Assembly: GCA_959608595.1 (NCBI GenBank)
Contig: CAUHTB010000065.1
Span: 1-5,493, forward strand
DNA: 5,493 bases
Origin: an uncultured Veillonella sp.
Lineage (GTDB): Bacteria; Bacillota; Negativicutes; Veillonellales; Veillonellaceae
Direction of reading: 5' to 3'
Shown: positions 1-4,979 of the stretch, piece after piece
Layout of the letters: the number at the start of each line of letters is the position of its first letter
Position numbering within the stretch: the stretch's first letter is position 1
Notes under the pieces: model-generated
Databases searched by the model: none
The model's input: only the letters and a program-made list of their open reading frames with translations
What the model was told of the DNA's origin: nothing
Made by a program: the position numbers and the translations under genes

Positions 1-123
1 GAGTGCAGCCGATCCTAAATGAACCATAGCGCCACCTGGTATTTCAATGCGAATCGTTGTTGCTACTGCACATAAGGCAGCAACAAAGCCAATATAAACA
101 ATATCTCGAGTTTTTAATTTCAT
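1..123 (-). CDS. ECF transporter S component-like membrane protein (N-terminal part, cut by window edge)
   Basis: This is the first 41 codons of a minus-strand gene that runs off the left edge. The ATG at 123-121 is preceded by a strong ribosome binding site (GAGAGGAG, complement of 131-138) seven bases away, so the start is secure. The protein begins MKLKTRDIVYIGFVAALCAV, followed by a short polar stretch (TTIRIEIPGG) and then MVHLGSAAL. A basic N-terminus, an alanine-rich first membrane helix (about residues 8-24), an IxIP-type turn and a VHLG/INLG-like segment at the start of the next helix is the usual opening of small S components of energy-coupling factor transporters. These bind a vitamin or precursor in the membrane and work with a shared EcfA/EcfT module. 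The substrate cannot be read from this fragment. The gene has its own promoter and lies beyond the copA terminator, so it is probably not co-transcribed with copA. Another small multi-helix membrane family is possible. Confidence 0.6.
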   Translation of the reverse strand, partial: MKLKTRDIVYIGFVAALCAVATTIRIEIPGGAMVHLGSAAL

Positions 124-130
124 AATCTAG

Positions 131-138
131 CTCCTCTC
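131..138 (-). promoter_or_regulatory. Ribosome binding site of the ECF S-component-like gene
   Basis: On the minus strand this reads GAGAGGAG, seven bases before the ATG at 123-121. It fixes the start of the partial gene at the left edge. Confidence 0.8.
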
Positions 139-160
139 TTTTAGCTGAATAACTATATTT

Positions 161-169
161 AGTATAACA
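161..169 (-). promoter_or_regulatory. Extended -10 promoter for the ECF S-component-like gene
   Basis: On the minus strand this reads TGTTATACT, an extended -10 element (TGnTATACT, one base off the TATAAT consensus). No good -35 is present: T-rich matches near 182-189 are weak, as is common for extended -10 promoters. It lies between the copA terminator and the start at 123, giving a leader of about 30 bases that includes the ribosome binding site. This supports independent transcription from copA. Confidence 0.5.
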
Positions 170-215
170 AATCTCAATCAGTCTAAAAACACTGATTTCG
201 TAGGAATTAAAAACC

Positions 216-245
216 AAAGCACCTATACCATTGTATAGGTGCTTT
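216..245 (-). terminator. Rho-independent terminator of copA
   Basis: A perfect 13-bp stem (216-228 with 233-245, arm AAAGCACCTATAC) closes on a four-base loop. Reading on the minus strand, the stem is followed by TTTGGTTTTTAATT, a reasonable U-tract. On the plus strand the stem is followed only by ATAAAC, so the minus-strand direction is favoured. It lies 53 bases past the copA stop and just upstream of the next gene's promoter. Confidence 0.85.
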
Positions 246-298
246 ATAAACTTTAATCAACTCTATCAAATATTATATGTTATAAGATACAAATTAAA

Positions 299-2473
299 TT
301 AAATCTTAGCTCGTTTCAAACGAAGAGAGTTACCCACAACGGTTACAGAGCTAAATGCCATTGCTGTGCCTGCAATCATAGGATTTAATGCACCGATAGC
401 AGCCAATGGAATACCAATGCAGTTAAAGATCAATGCCCAGAATAGATTTTGTTTAATATTAGTCATTGTCTTACGGCTGAGGCGTACTGCTTGTACTAGT
501 GTGTGTAAATCATTTCTTACAAGAACGATATCTGCTGCCTCTACGGCAATATCTGTACCACTGCCAATGGCAAAGCCAATATCTGCCGTTACAAGAGCTG
601 GTGCATCATTGATACCATCACCAACCATGCCCACTACGAGACCTTTATCTTGTAACTCTTTTACTTTGCTAGCTTTATCTTGAGGCAAGACTTCTGCAAT
701 TACATGAGTGATACCTGCTTGTTTTGCAATATATTGAGCTGTGCGACGATTATCACCTGTGAGCATCCATACATCAATACCTTGAGCATGTAATTCTTTG
801 ACAACATCAATGGTTTCTGGACGTAATTCATCTTCTACAGCCCATAAGGCACTGATAATGCCATCTACAGCGAGAACAGATACAGATGCACCTTGTTCTT
901 CATAGTGTAAAATATCATCTTGTACGGCACTTAGATCATAACCTAATTCAGACATCCAACGGCTATGACCAAGTTGTACAGACACGCCTTGATAAGCGCC
1001 TTGCAAACCTTTACCAGGTACATCACCGAAGCTTTCAAGCTCTACCGCTTTACCTTTATAACCATGATCTTCACCGTAGTAGACCATAGCTTTTGCAATC
1101 GGATGAGATGTGCCACTTTCAAGGGCCATCATAAGGGACATATTCCGACTTTCATCACCATTATAGTTTTTGAAAGCTGTTACATCGAGAATACCTTGTG
1201 TAAGTGTGCCTGTTTTATCCATAACGATGGCATCTAATTTGCCAGCCTTTTCAAGATATTCCGCACTCTTAATGAGGACCCCATGTTCCGCACCTAAGCC
1301 AGAACCAACCATGATAGATGTTGGTGTAGCGAGGCCAAGCGCACAAGGACAAGCGATAACAAGTACTGCTGTTGCATTGATGAGAGCTACATTAACAGAA
1401 TCGCCTACAATAAAATACCATACAAGGCCAGTCAATACAGCGAGGCCAATAACGATAGGCACGAAGTATTGAGCTACGATATCTGCAATACGTTGAATAC
1501 TTGCTTTAGAGGTTTGTGCTTCCTCTACGACTTTAATGATTTGAGAGAGCATTGTATCGGAGCCGATACGTTTTGCTTCCATTGTGAAAGCACCGCTCAA
1601 GTTAATAGTCGCCCCAATTACCTCGGAGCCTACTTGTTTTTCTACAGGCAAACTTTCACCAGTAAGCATAGCTTCGTCTACAGTAGAATAGCCTTCAGTA
1701 ATTGTACCATCCACTGGAATTTTTTCGCCTGCACGAACTTGTAAAATATCGCCGGCTACTACTTTAGAAGTAGGAATATCTACAAACTCACCATCACGCA
1801 ATACATGAGCCGTTGCAGGTTGTAAGGCAATCAATTTTTGAAGTGCTTCAGAGGTACGCCCCTTAGCAATTTCCTCTAAAAGTTTGCCAAGAAGAATGAA
1901 TGTAATGAGCCACGCAGAGGTTTCAAAGTAAATGCCATGAGGCCCAAGTTCTGGATGGAACTGCCAATTATAAATACTGAATAGATAAGCAACAGTCGTA
2001 CCCATTACAACGAGAACATCCATGGTAAGGGCGCCATTCTTTACCGCACTCCACGCACTCTTATAGAACATAAGGCCAGGGCCGAACTGAGCAATGGTAG
2101 CAAGAATGAACTCTACCCATACTGGCAAGGCTTGAATACCAAAGCGATGTAATGTCATGTTAATCATCATCGGTACAGCCATACAAGCAGCAATGATAAG
2201 ACGCGTAATATGAGGTTTTAAATTAACCTTTTCTATTTCTTGCTTCGTTTCATCTGCTTCCGTAGCACCAAAACCAATATTCGTAATAGCATCGATAATT
2301 TGTTGTGGCTCTACAGTAGAGCCATCTTTGTATTCTACACTCCCCTTTCGAGTGAGTAGATTAACCTTTACAGATTCTATGCCATCGATCTTAGAAACGA
2401 CGTTTTCAACGCGCTTTACACAAGCAGCACAATGCATACCTGTAATATCAAACTCTTGTTTCTTCTTACTCAT
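299..2473 (-). CDS. copA: Copper-exporting P1B-type ATPase CopA
   Basis: This is a complete 724-residue inner-membrane pump that uses ATP to move Cu(I) out of the cytoplasm. In residue order from the ATG at 2473 it shows: one N-terminal heavy-metal domain with GMHCAAC (12-18), membrane helices from about residue 90, the actuator loop TGES (271-274), the metal-translocating CPC motif in VIACPCALG (375-377), the phosphorylation site DKTGT (419-423), the nucleotide-domain SHP motif (456-458), the hinge GDGIND (618-623), and C-terminal MAFSS (705-709), the MxxSS signature of Cu(I) pumps. The usual YN pair in the preceding helix reads FN here (683-684). An in-frame TTG lies 30 bases upstream at 2503 and a second ATG at 2476. 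I prefer 2473 because AAAGAAG (complement of 2481-2487) is spaced seven bases from it, and the TTG has no ribosome binding site. One metal-binding domain and this length are normal for bacterial CopA. Neither copZ nor a copper regulator is adjacent. Confidence 0.95.
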   Translation of the reverse strand: MSKKKQEFDITGMHCAACVKRVENVVSKIDGIESVKVNLLTRKGSVEYKDGSTVEPQQIIDAITNIGFGATEADETKQEIEKVNLKPHITRLIIAACMAVPMMINMTLHRFGIQALPVWVEFILATIAQFGPGLMFYKSAWSAVKNGALTMDVLVVMGTTVAYLFSIYNWQFHPELGPHGIYFETSAWLITFILLGKLLEEIAKGRTSEALQKLIALQPATAHVLRDGEFVDIPTSKVVAGDILQVRAGEKIPVDGTITEGYSTVDEAMLTGESLPVEKQVGSEVIGATINLSGAFTMEAKRIGSDTMLSQIIKVVEEAQTSKASIQRIADIVAQYFVPIVIGLAVLTGLVWYFIVGDSVNVALINATAVLVIACPCALGLATPTSIMVGSGLGAEHGVLIKSAEYLEKAGKLDAIVMDKTGTLTQGILDVTAFKNYNGDESRNMSLMMALESGTSHPIAKAMVYYGEDHGYKGKAVELESFGDVPGKGLQGAYQGVSVQLGHSRWMSELGYDLSAVQDDILHYEEQGASVSVLAVDGIISALWAVEDELRPETIDVVKELHAQGIDVWMLTGDNRRTAQYIAKQAGITHVIAEVLPQDKASKVKELQDKGLVVGMVGDGINDAPALVTADIGFAIGSGTDIAVEAADIVLVRNDLHTLVQAVRLSRKTMTNIKQNLFWALIFNCIGIPLAAIGALNPMIAGTAMAFSSVTVVGNSLRLKRAKI

Positions 2474-2511
2474 CATATCACTTCTTTCTACTAGAATTTT
2501 CAAAAATATAT

Positions 2512-2540
2512 GTTTCTATATATCTATATAAGTCAGAAAC
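2512..2540. repeat. Dyad in the predicted copA leader
   Basis: GTTTCT (2512-2517) and AGAAAC (2535-2540) are perfect complements. Inside them is a TATATA-TC-TATATA pair, off-centre by a few bases. It could form an AU-rich hairpin in the copA mRNA about 40 bases before the start codon, or be a protein-binding site. In DNA this AT-rich, such dyads also arise by chance. Confidence 0.4.
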
Positions 2541-2579
2541 TCATAGTAGACATATCATACATCGGTAACAGAGTATTTT

Positions 2580-2641
2580 ATAAACACGTATAGTTTATTA
2601 TATGAACACATTTACATGAGTATTCATTCATACGTGTTTAT
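2580..2641. repeat. 12-bp inverted repeat pair next to the copA promoter
   Basis: ATAAACACGTAT (2580-2591) is an exact reverse complement of ATACGTGTTTAT (2630-2641), with a 38-bp spacer and about 50 bp between arm centres, close to five helical turns. The left arm is also part of a shorter dyad, ATAAAC-7-GTTTAT (2580-2598). The right arm touches the -10 of the predicted copA promoter and covers its expected start point. Candidate roles are a paired operator bound by a looping or tetrameric repressor, or a long-loop hairpin at the 5' end of the mRNA. It does not match the CopY box (TACAnnTGTA). Confidence 0.6.
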
Positions 2642-2644
2642 TCT

Positions 2645-2672
2645 ATAATAACATAAATTCTCATTACGTCAA
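2645..2672 (-). promoter_or_regulatory. Predicted copA promoter
   Basis: On the minus strand a -35 TTGACG (complement of 2667-2672) is followed after 16 bases by TATTAT (complement of 2645-2650), preceded by TG plus one base (extended -10). Both hexamers are one base off consensus. Transcription would start near 2638, giving a leader of about 165 bases before the ATG at 2473. The 16-bp spacer contains no obvious MerR/CueR-type dyad. Confidence 0.6.
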
Positions 2673-2706
2673 TATCCTACTAAATCTAGAGGACTATTCC
2701 TTTTTC

Positions 2707-2734
2707 ATAGGGGATTTAACATCTCCCCACCTAT
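2707..2734. repeat. G/C-tract inverted repeat upstream of yigZ
   Basis: ATAGGGG (2707-2713) faces CCCCACCTAT (2725-2734). The arms pair with a bulge, and they stand out as G/C runs in DNA that is otherwise almost all A and T. The right arm overlaps the weak -35 of the yigZ promoter, a position suited to a repressor site. Half-sites with CTAT next to a C run loosely recall CsoR-type copper operators, but the spacing differs from the known ones, so this is only a suggestion. Confidence 0.35.
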
Positions 2735-2761
2735 ACACAACATTCATAAATAGATTATAAT
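2732..2761 (+). promoter_or_regulatory. Predicted yigZ promoter
   Basis: The -10 is a perfect TATAAT (2756-2761). The best -35 is TATACA (2732-2737, four of six consensus bases) at an 18-base spacing. Transcription would start near 2768, about 43 bases before the yigZ ATG. Confidence 0.6.
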
Positions 2762-2795
2762 AAAGTGATGATGAATAAACATAAACTTTGATTCC

Positions 2796-2806
2796 AAAGG
2801 AGGTGA
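2796..2806 (+). promoter_or_regulatory. Strong ribosome binding site of yigZ
   Basis: AAAGGAGGTGA matches nearly the whole anti-Shine-Dalgarno sequence, with seven bases between GGAGG and the ATG at 2811. It settles the start of yigZ. Confidence 0.9.
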
Positions 2807-2810
2807 AACT

Positions 2811-3464
2811 ATGTGTGAATCAATAAGCCCTATAGTAGAATTTACTTCAGTAGCGAAGGAATTTCGCCATGAATATGTTGTGGAGAAGTCGCGTTTTATC
2901 ACAACTATATGCCCTTGTTCTACAGAAGAGGAAGCGCAGGCTTTTATTGGACGTATCAACAAAGAATTGTGGGATGCACGCCATAATTGTACAGCCTTTG
3001 CATTAGGACCAAAACAAGAACAACAACGCTCTTCTGACAATGGTGAACCATCTGGTACCGCTGGTAAACCTATGTTAGAAGTACTCAAAAAAACAGGTAT
3101 TACCAATGTAGCTGTCGTAGTAACGCGCTATTTTGGAGGTATTAAGCTAGGCGCAGGTGGTTTGATTCGTGCATATTCACACTCCGTTGCGGAAACTTTA
3201 CATCTTGCCCCTAAAGAACTACACACAACACGAACTCAGTTGCAGGCTACCATCGACTATTCCATGTATGGAGCTATAGAAAGATATGTGCAAGATCAAA
3301 AACTACATTATGAAGCAAGTTTTGGCGAACATGTAGATATTACTATCTTAGTACCTCCTACTGATGTAGAGCGCATACAAAAAGAGCTCCAAGACATGAG
3401 TCATGGAGCTGCTACTTGTACTATATTAGATTCTATTGAAGTGGTGCTACCGCTAGAACAATAA
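2811..3464 (+). CDS. yigZ: YigZ/IMPACT-family protein
   Basis: This is a complete 217-residue cytoplasmic protein. The N-terminal IMPACT/UPF0029 domain (about residues 18-125) carries the family landmarks EKSRFI (25-30), HNCTAF (58-63), SDNGEPSGTAG (75-85) and TRYFGGIKLGAGG (105-117). The C-terminal part (about 140-205) fits the DUF1949 domain, an EF-G domain-like fold, found in bacterial YigZ/YvyE. The length fits the family. The eukaryotic relative IMPACT/Yih1 acts in translation control through Gcn1; the role of the bacterial proteins is poorly defined, with links to nucleic acid or ribosome binding. The signature usually reads SDDGEP, and here the second Asp is Asn. The gene has its own promoter and a very strong ribosome binding site, so it may be well expressed. 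It is convergent with the small gene at 3488-3676 with only 23 bases between, and I see no clear terminator in that gap. Confidence 0.93.
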   Translation: MCESISPIVEFTSVAKEFRHEYVVEKSRFITTICPCSTEEEAQAFIGRINKELWDARHNCTAFALGPKQEQQRSSDNGEPSGTAGKPMLEVLKKTGITNVAVVVTRYFGGIKLGAGGLIRAYSHSVAETLHLAPKELHTTRTQLQATIDYSMYGAIERYVQDQKLHYEASFGEHVDITILVPPTDVERIQKELQDMSHGAATCTILDSIEVVLPLEQ

Positions 3465-3487
3465 TCTAACTGATACACACATAGTAA

Positions 3488-3676
3488 TTAGTTTTCGCTA
3501 TGAACTAAGCCACTTACGCCTTGAGCAAGTTCATGACGTTTTTCTGTAGTTAATGGATGAGGCCATACGCGTTCAAGTTGTTTTTTACGACTAACACCTG
3601 CATTATGTGCAGTCATTAATCTACGTGCTTCCCAGTTACGAATTGCTTTACTTAATGTTCTTTTTACTACGCCCAT
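3488..3676 (-). CDS. Small basic protein of unknown function (62 residues)
   Basis: I do not recognise this protein. From the ATG at 3676-3674 it has 62 residues, with 12 Lys/Arg against 5 Asp/Glu and four His, so it is strongly basic. It has two Trp (15 and 38), no Cys, no signal peptide and no membrane segment. Residues 1-22 (VKRTLSKAIRNWEARRL) could form an amphipathic basic helix, followed by a SRKKQLERVW stretch and a more polar C-terminus. Binding to nucleic acid or the ribosome would suit the charge, but this is inference. The reading frame extends to an in-frame GTG at 3700. I prefer 3676 because AAGTAGG (complement of 3684-3690) sits seven bases before it, and the likely -10 (3705-3710) would start transcription near 3698, inside the longer version. 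It is convergent with yigZ and divergent from the LysR gene, which might regulate it. That it is a real gene is supported by the ribosome binding site and promoter; no homology is known to me. Confidence 0.65.
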   Translation of the reverse strand: MGVVKRTLSKAIRNWEARRLMTAHNAGVSRKKQLERVWPHPLTTEKRHELAQGVSGLVHSEN

Positions 3677-3683
3677 GATAGTA

Positions 3684-3690
3684 CCTACTT
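3684..3690 (-). promoter_or_regulatory. Ribosome binding site of the 62-residue gene
   Basis: On the minus strand this reads AAGTAGG, seven bases before the ATG at 3676. It is of moderate strength and decides for this ATG over the in-frame GTG at 3700. Confidence 0.5.
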
Positions 3691-3704
3691 TCTCAATCAC
3701 TGTT

Positions 3705-3710
3705 ATTATA
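3705..3710 (-). promoter_or_regulatory. -10 element for the 62-residue gene
   Basis: On the minus strand this is a perfect TATAAT, expected to start transcription near 3698 and give a leader of about 22 bases. The -35 is poor: the best is TTTCTA (complement of 3730-3735) at 19 bases. A weak -35 would suit dependence on an activator such as the divergent LysR protein. Confidence 0.45.
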
Positions 3711-3768
3711 TTAAAAATTGTGATAAGGATAGAAAGTTTATTTTAAACACATTATTCTTTCTCTTTCC

Positions 3769-3801
3769 TTGATGAATATAGTATATACGCTATTTTATCA
3801 A
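3769..3801. repeat. Imperfect 33-bp dyad, candidate LysR-type operator
   Basis: TTGAT (3769-3773) pairs with ATCAA (3797-3801), and inside them ATAG (3778-3781) pairs with CTAT (3790-3793) around an eight-base centre. It lies in the divergent region between the LysR gene and the 62-residue gene. Its centre (about 3785) is roughly 55 bases upstream of the likely lysR start point and about 87 upstream of the other. LysR-type proteins usually bind AT-rich interrupted dyads at such distances. The inner pair is spaced T-N12-A rather than the classical T-N11-A. Confidence 0.4.
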
Positions 3802-3828
3802 ATGTGAAATTACTGTTACTTAGTTCGT

Positions 3829-3834
3829 TATAAT
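3829..3834 (+). promoter_or_regulatory. -10 element for the LysR-type gene
   Basis: This is a perfect TATAAT, which would start transcription near 3841 and leave about 32 bases before the ATG, enough to include the ribosome binding site. No convincing -35 is present. A second TATAAT at 3856-3861 is too close to the ATG to allow a ribosome binding site in the mRNA. Confidence 0.4.
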
Positions 3835-3861
3835 TTTTATTTATCTTATTTTGTGTATAAT

Positions 3862-3867
3862 AGGGAG
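3862..3867 (+). promoter_or_regulatory. Ribosome binding site of the LysR-type gene
   Basis: AGGGAG lies five bases before the ATG at 3873. It is the only good site near the start of this frame. Confidence 0.65.
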
Positions 3868-3872
3868 ATTCT

Positions 3873-4763
3873 ATGGATACATCTTACTACCACAATTTTA
3901 TTACCCTCGTTCAAACGGGCAATATGACACAGGCCGCAGAGATTCTTCATATTACACAACCAGCTTTAAGTAAACAATTAAAGTATTTAGAAGCTGAATT
4001 TGGAGCTCAACTCATCAATATCAAGCGCGGCCAACGAGGATCAAACTTACAACTAACTGATGCGGGCAAAATTTTTTATCAAAAAGCCCAACAATTATGC
4101 TCCATTGAAGAATCAACATACAATGCAGTACAACAGTTGAACTCACGTATTGAAGGTACATTGCGAATCGCTACGTCTGCATCGCGCTCCACACCAATCG
4201 TACAACAATACTTACCAGCCTTTTCCATGAAATACCCATCAGTTCACTTCGAAATCTACGAAGGACTAATGACTAATGTGGTCAATCAACTTATTAATGG
4301 TAATGCAGAGCTGGGAATTGCAAACATTCAAATGGTAGACACTGATAAATTTGATATCCTTCTTACTCAAGAGGAACATTTATACGCTATTTTCCGCCGT
4401 GATGTATTCTGGATAGATCGTGAACATGATACCATCACATGGGATGATATCAAAAAGTGTCCTTTATCCCTCTCTGGTGGATCTGTGCGAATGATTATGC
4501 AATCTAGTTTAACGGACATGGATCAACTGAATGCTGTTGCCATCACTACAACTAAGAGCTCTGCCATCGAATGGGCATCCTCTGGTAGAACTGTTTCTTT
4601 AGTTCCTATGGATGCAAAAGAGCTTATTAACCATCGTAAAATGGCCCGTATCAAATTGCCAGAATTCTCAGGCGATTTTAAAAAAGCATTTATTACTCTC
4701 AAAGGGCATGCCTTATCCCCTGTAGCACAGCAATTTATTGATTTCTACAAAGCATATGTTTAA
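3873..4763 (+). CDS. LysR-family transcriptional regulator
   Basis: This is a complete 296-residue DNA-binding regulator of normal family length. The N-terminal winged helix-turn-helix covers about residues 1-65: GNMTQAAEILHITQPALSKQ (16-35) is the classic LysR recognition segment, followed by LEAEFGAQL and the wing ending in LTDAG (61-65). A linker helix (about 66-92) leads to the two-lobed effector-binding domain, which starts at GTLRIATSAS (95-104) and includes LINGNAELGIA (140-150) at the usual position of the first lobe. The effector cannot be deduced. LysR proteins act as tetramers, often repress their own gene, and often activate a divergent neighbour when an effector binds. Here the divergent neighbour is the unknown 62-residue gene, and the region between holds a candidate dyad (3769-3801). 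The pyrD gene on the far side is convergent and has its own terminator, so it is a less likely target. The specific subfamily is not recognised. Confidence 0.92.
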   Translation: MDTSYYHNFITLVQTGNMTQAAEILHITQPALSKQLKYLEAEFGAQLINIKRGQRGSNLQLTDAGKIFYQKAQQLCSIEESTYNAVQQLNSRIEGTLRIATSASRSTPIVQQYLPAFSMKYPSVHFEIYEGLMTNVVNQLINGNAELGIANIQMVDTDKFDILLTQEEHLYAIFRRDVFWIDREHDTITWDDIKKCPLSLSGGSVRMIMQSSLTDMDQLNAVAITTTKSSAIEWASSGRTVSLVPMDAKELINHRKMARIKLPEFSGDFKKAFITLKGHALSPVAQQFIDFYKAYV

Positions 4764-4782
4764 ACCATGTGATAGAAATTCA

Positions 4783-4845
4783 TATGATATGGGATTTATA
4801 ACTTATGATATTGTATTTATAACTTATCGTATAAGATTTTGTACA
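4783..4845 (+). repeat. 21-bp tandem repeat downstream of the LysR-type gene
   Basis: Two head-to-tail 21-bp units (4783-4803 and 4804-4824) agree at 19 of 21 positions. Each is TATGATAT, then three bases that differ at two positions, then ATTTATAACT. A third stretch (4825-4845) starts in register with TAT and keeps parts of the unit but is much degraded. The repeat lies between the lysR stop and the shared terminator and is therefore probably in the 3' part of the lysR mRNA. No function is evident; replication slippage would explain it. Confidence 0.75.
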
Positions 4846-4870
4846 GTTATGAACATTAATACCATACATA

Positions 4871-4905
4871 AAAAAGACCTAGTACATAATGTACTAGGTC
4901 TTTTT
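4871..4905. terminator. Bidirectional rho-independent terminator between the LysR-type gene and pyrD
   Basis: This is a perfect 35-bp palindrome: 4871-4887 is the exact reverse complement of 4889-4905 around one central base. In RNA it would form a stem of about 15 bp (core GACCTAGTAC) with a five-base loop. It has T5 on the plus strand and T6 on the minus strand directly after the stem. It lies 107 bases after the lysR stop and 74 bases after the pyrD stop, and serves both converging genes. Confidence 0.92.
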
Positions 4906-4979
4906 ATCTTTATATGTTGTAAACCATCTAGTCTATAAATATAAACATATAGTATTAAAGGTCTATCAAATATAAACTA

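Larger units (their letters stand above)
2474..2810. other. Divergent intergenic region between copA and yigZ (337 bp)
   Basis: No convincing gene is present in this very AT-rich stretch. On the copA side it holds a minus-strand promoter (2645-2672) and a predicted leader of about 165 bases that contains two dyads (2512-2540 and 2580-2641). On the yigZ side it holds a G/C-tract inverted repeat (2707-2734), a consensus -10 (2756-2761) and a strong ribosome binding site (2796-2806). The length and the number of dyads suggest regulated expression of at least one of the two genes. Confidence 0.7.

Noticed and set aside
366..1744. Several plus-strand open frames of 67-105 codons across this stretch, and another at 2328-2531
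   Set aside because: They lie antisense to copA, whose motifs are complete and in order. They have no ribosome binding sites or recognisable protein features and are shadows of the copA codons.
2474..2503. TTG start of copA at 2503, adding ten residues
   Set aside because: There is no ribosome binding site before the TTG, while AAAGAAG is well placed for the ATG at 2473. The extra residues precede the normal start of the metal-binding domain.
2504..2700. CopY box (TACAnnTGTA) or MerR/CueR-type operator for copA
   Set aside because: I found no exact TACAnnTGTA, and the predicted promoter spacer is 16 bp without the long-spacer dyad that CueR sites need.
2754..2770. PerR-like box around the yigZ -10
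   Set aside because: Only one half-site resembles the consensus, and it coincides with the TATAAT element; the second half does not match.
2744..3106. 120-codon minus-strand frame overlapping the start of yigZ
   Set aside because: It is antisense to clear IMPACT-domain coding sequence and to the yigZ promoter and ribosome binding site, and its protein shows no family features.
3488..3508. Terminator for yigZ formed by TTAGTT and AACTAA
   Set aside because: The stem is only six AT-rich pairs with a nine-base loop, lacks a U-tract, and lies inside the end of the small minus-strand gene.
3856..3861. TATAAT directly upstream of the LysR gene as its main -10
   Set aside because: Transcription would begin about four to five bases before the ATG and leave out the AGGGAG ribosome binding site. 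The TATAAT at 3829-3834 fits better.
4738..4938. 66-codon plus-strand frame overlapping the end of the LysR gene
   Set aside because: It has no ribosome binding site, is built from the 21-bp tandem repeat, and reads straight through the shared terminator hairpin.
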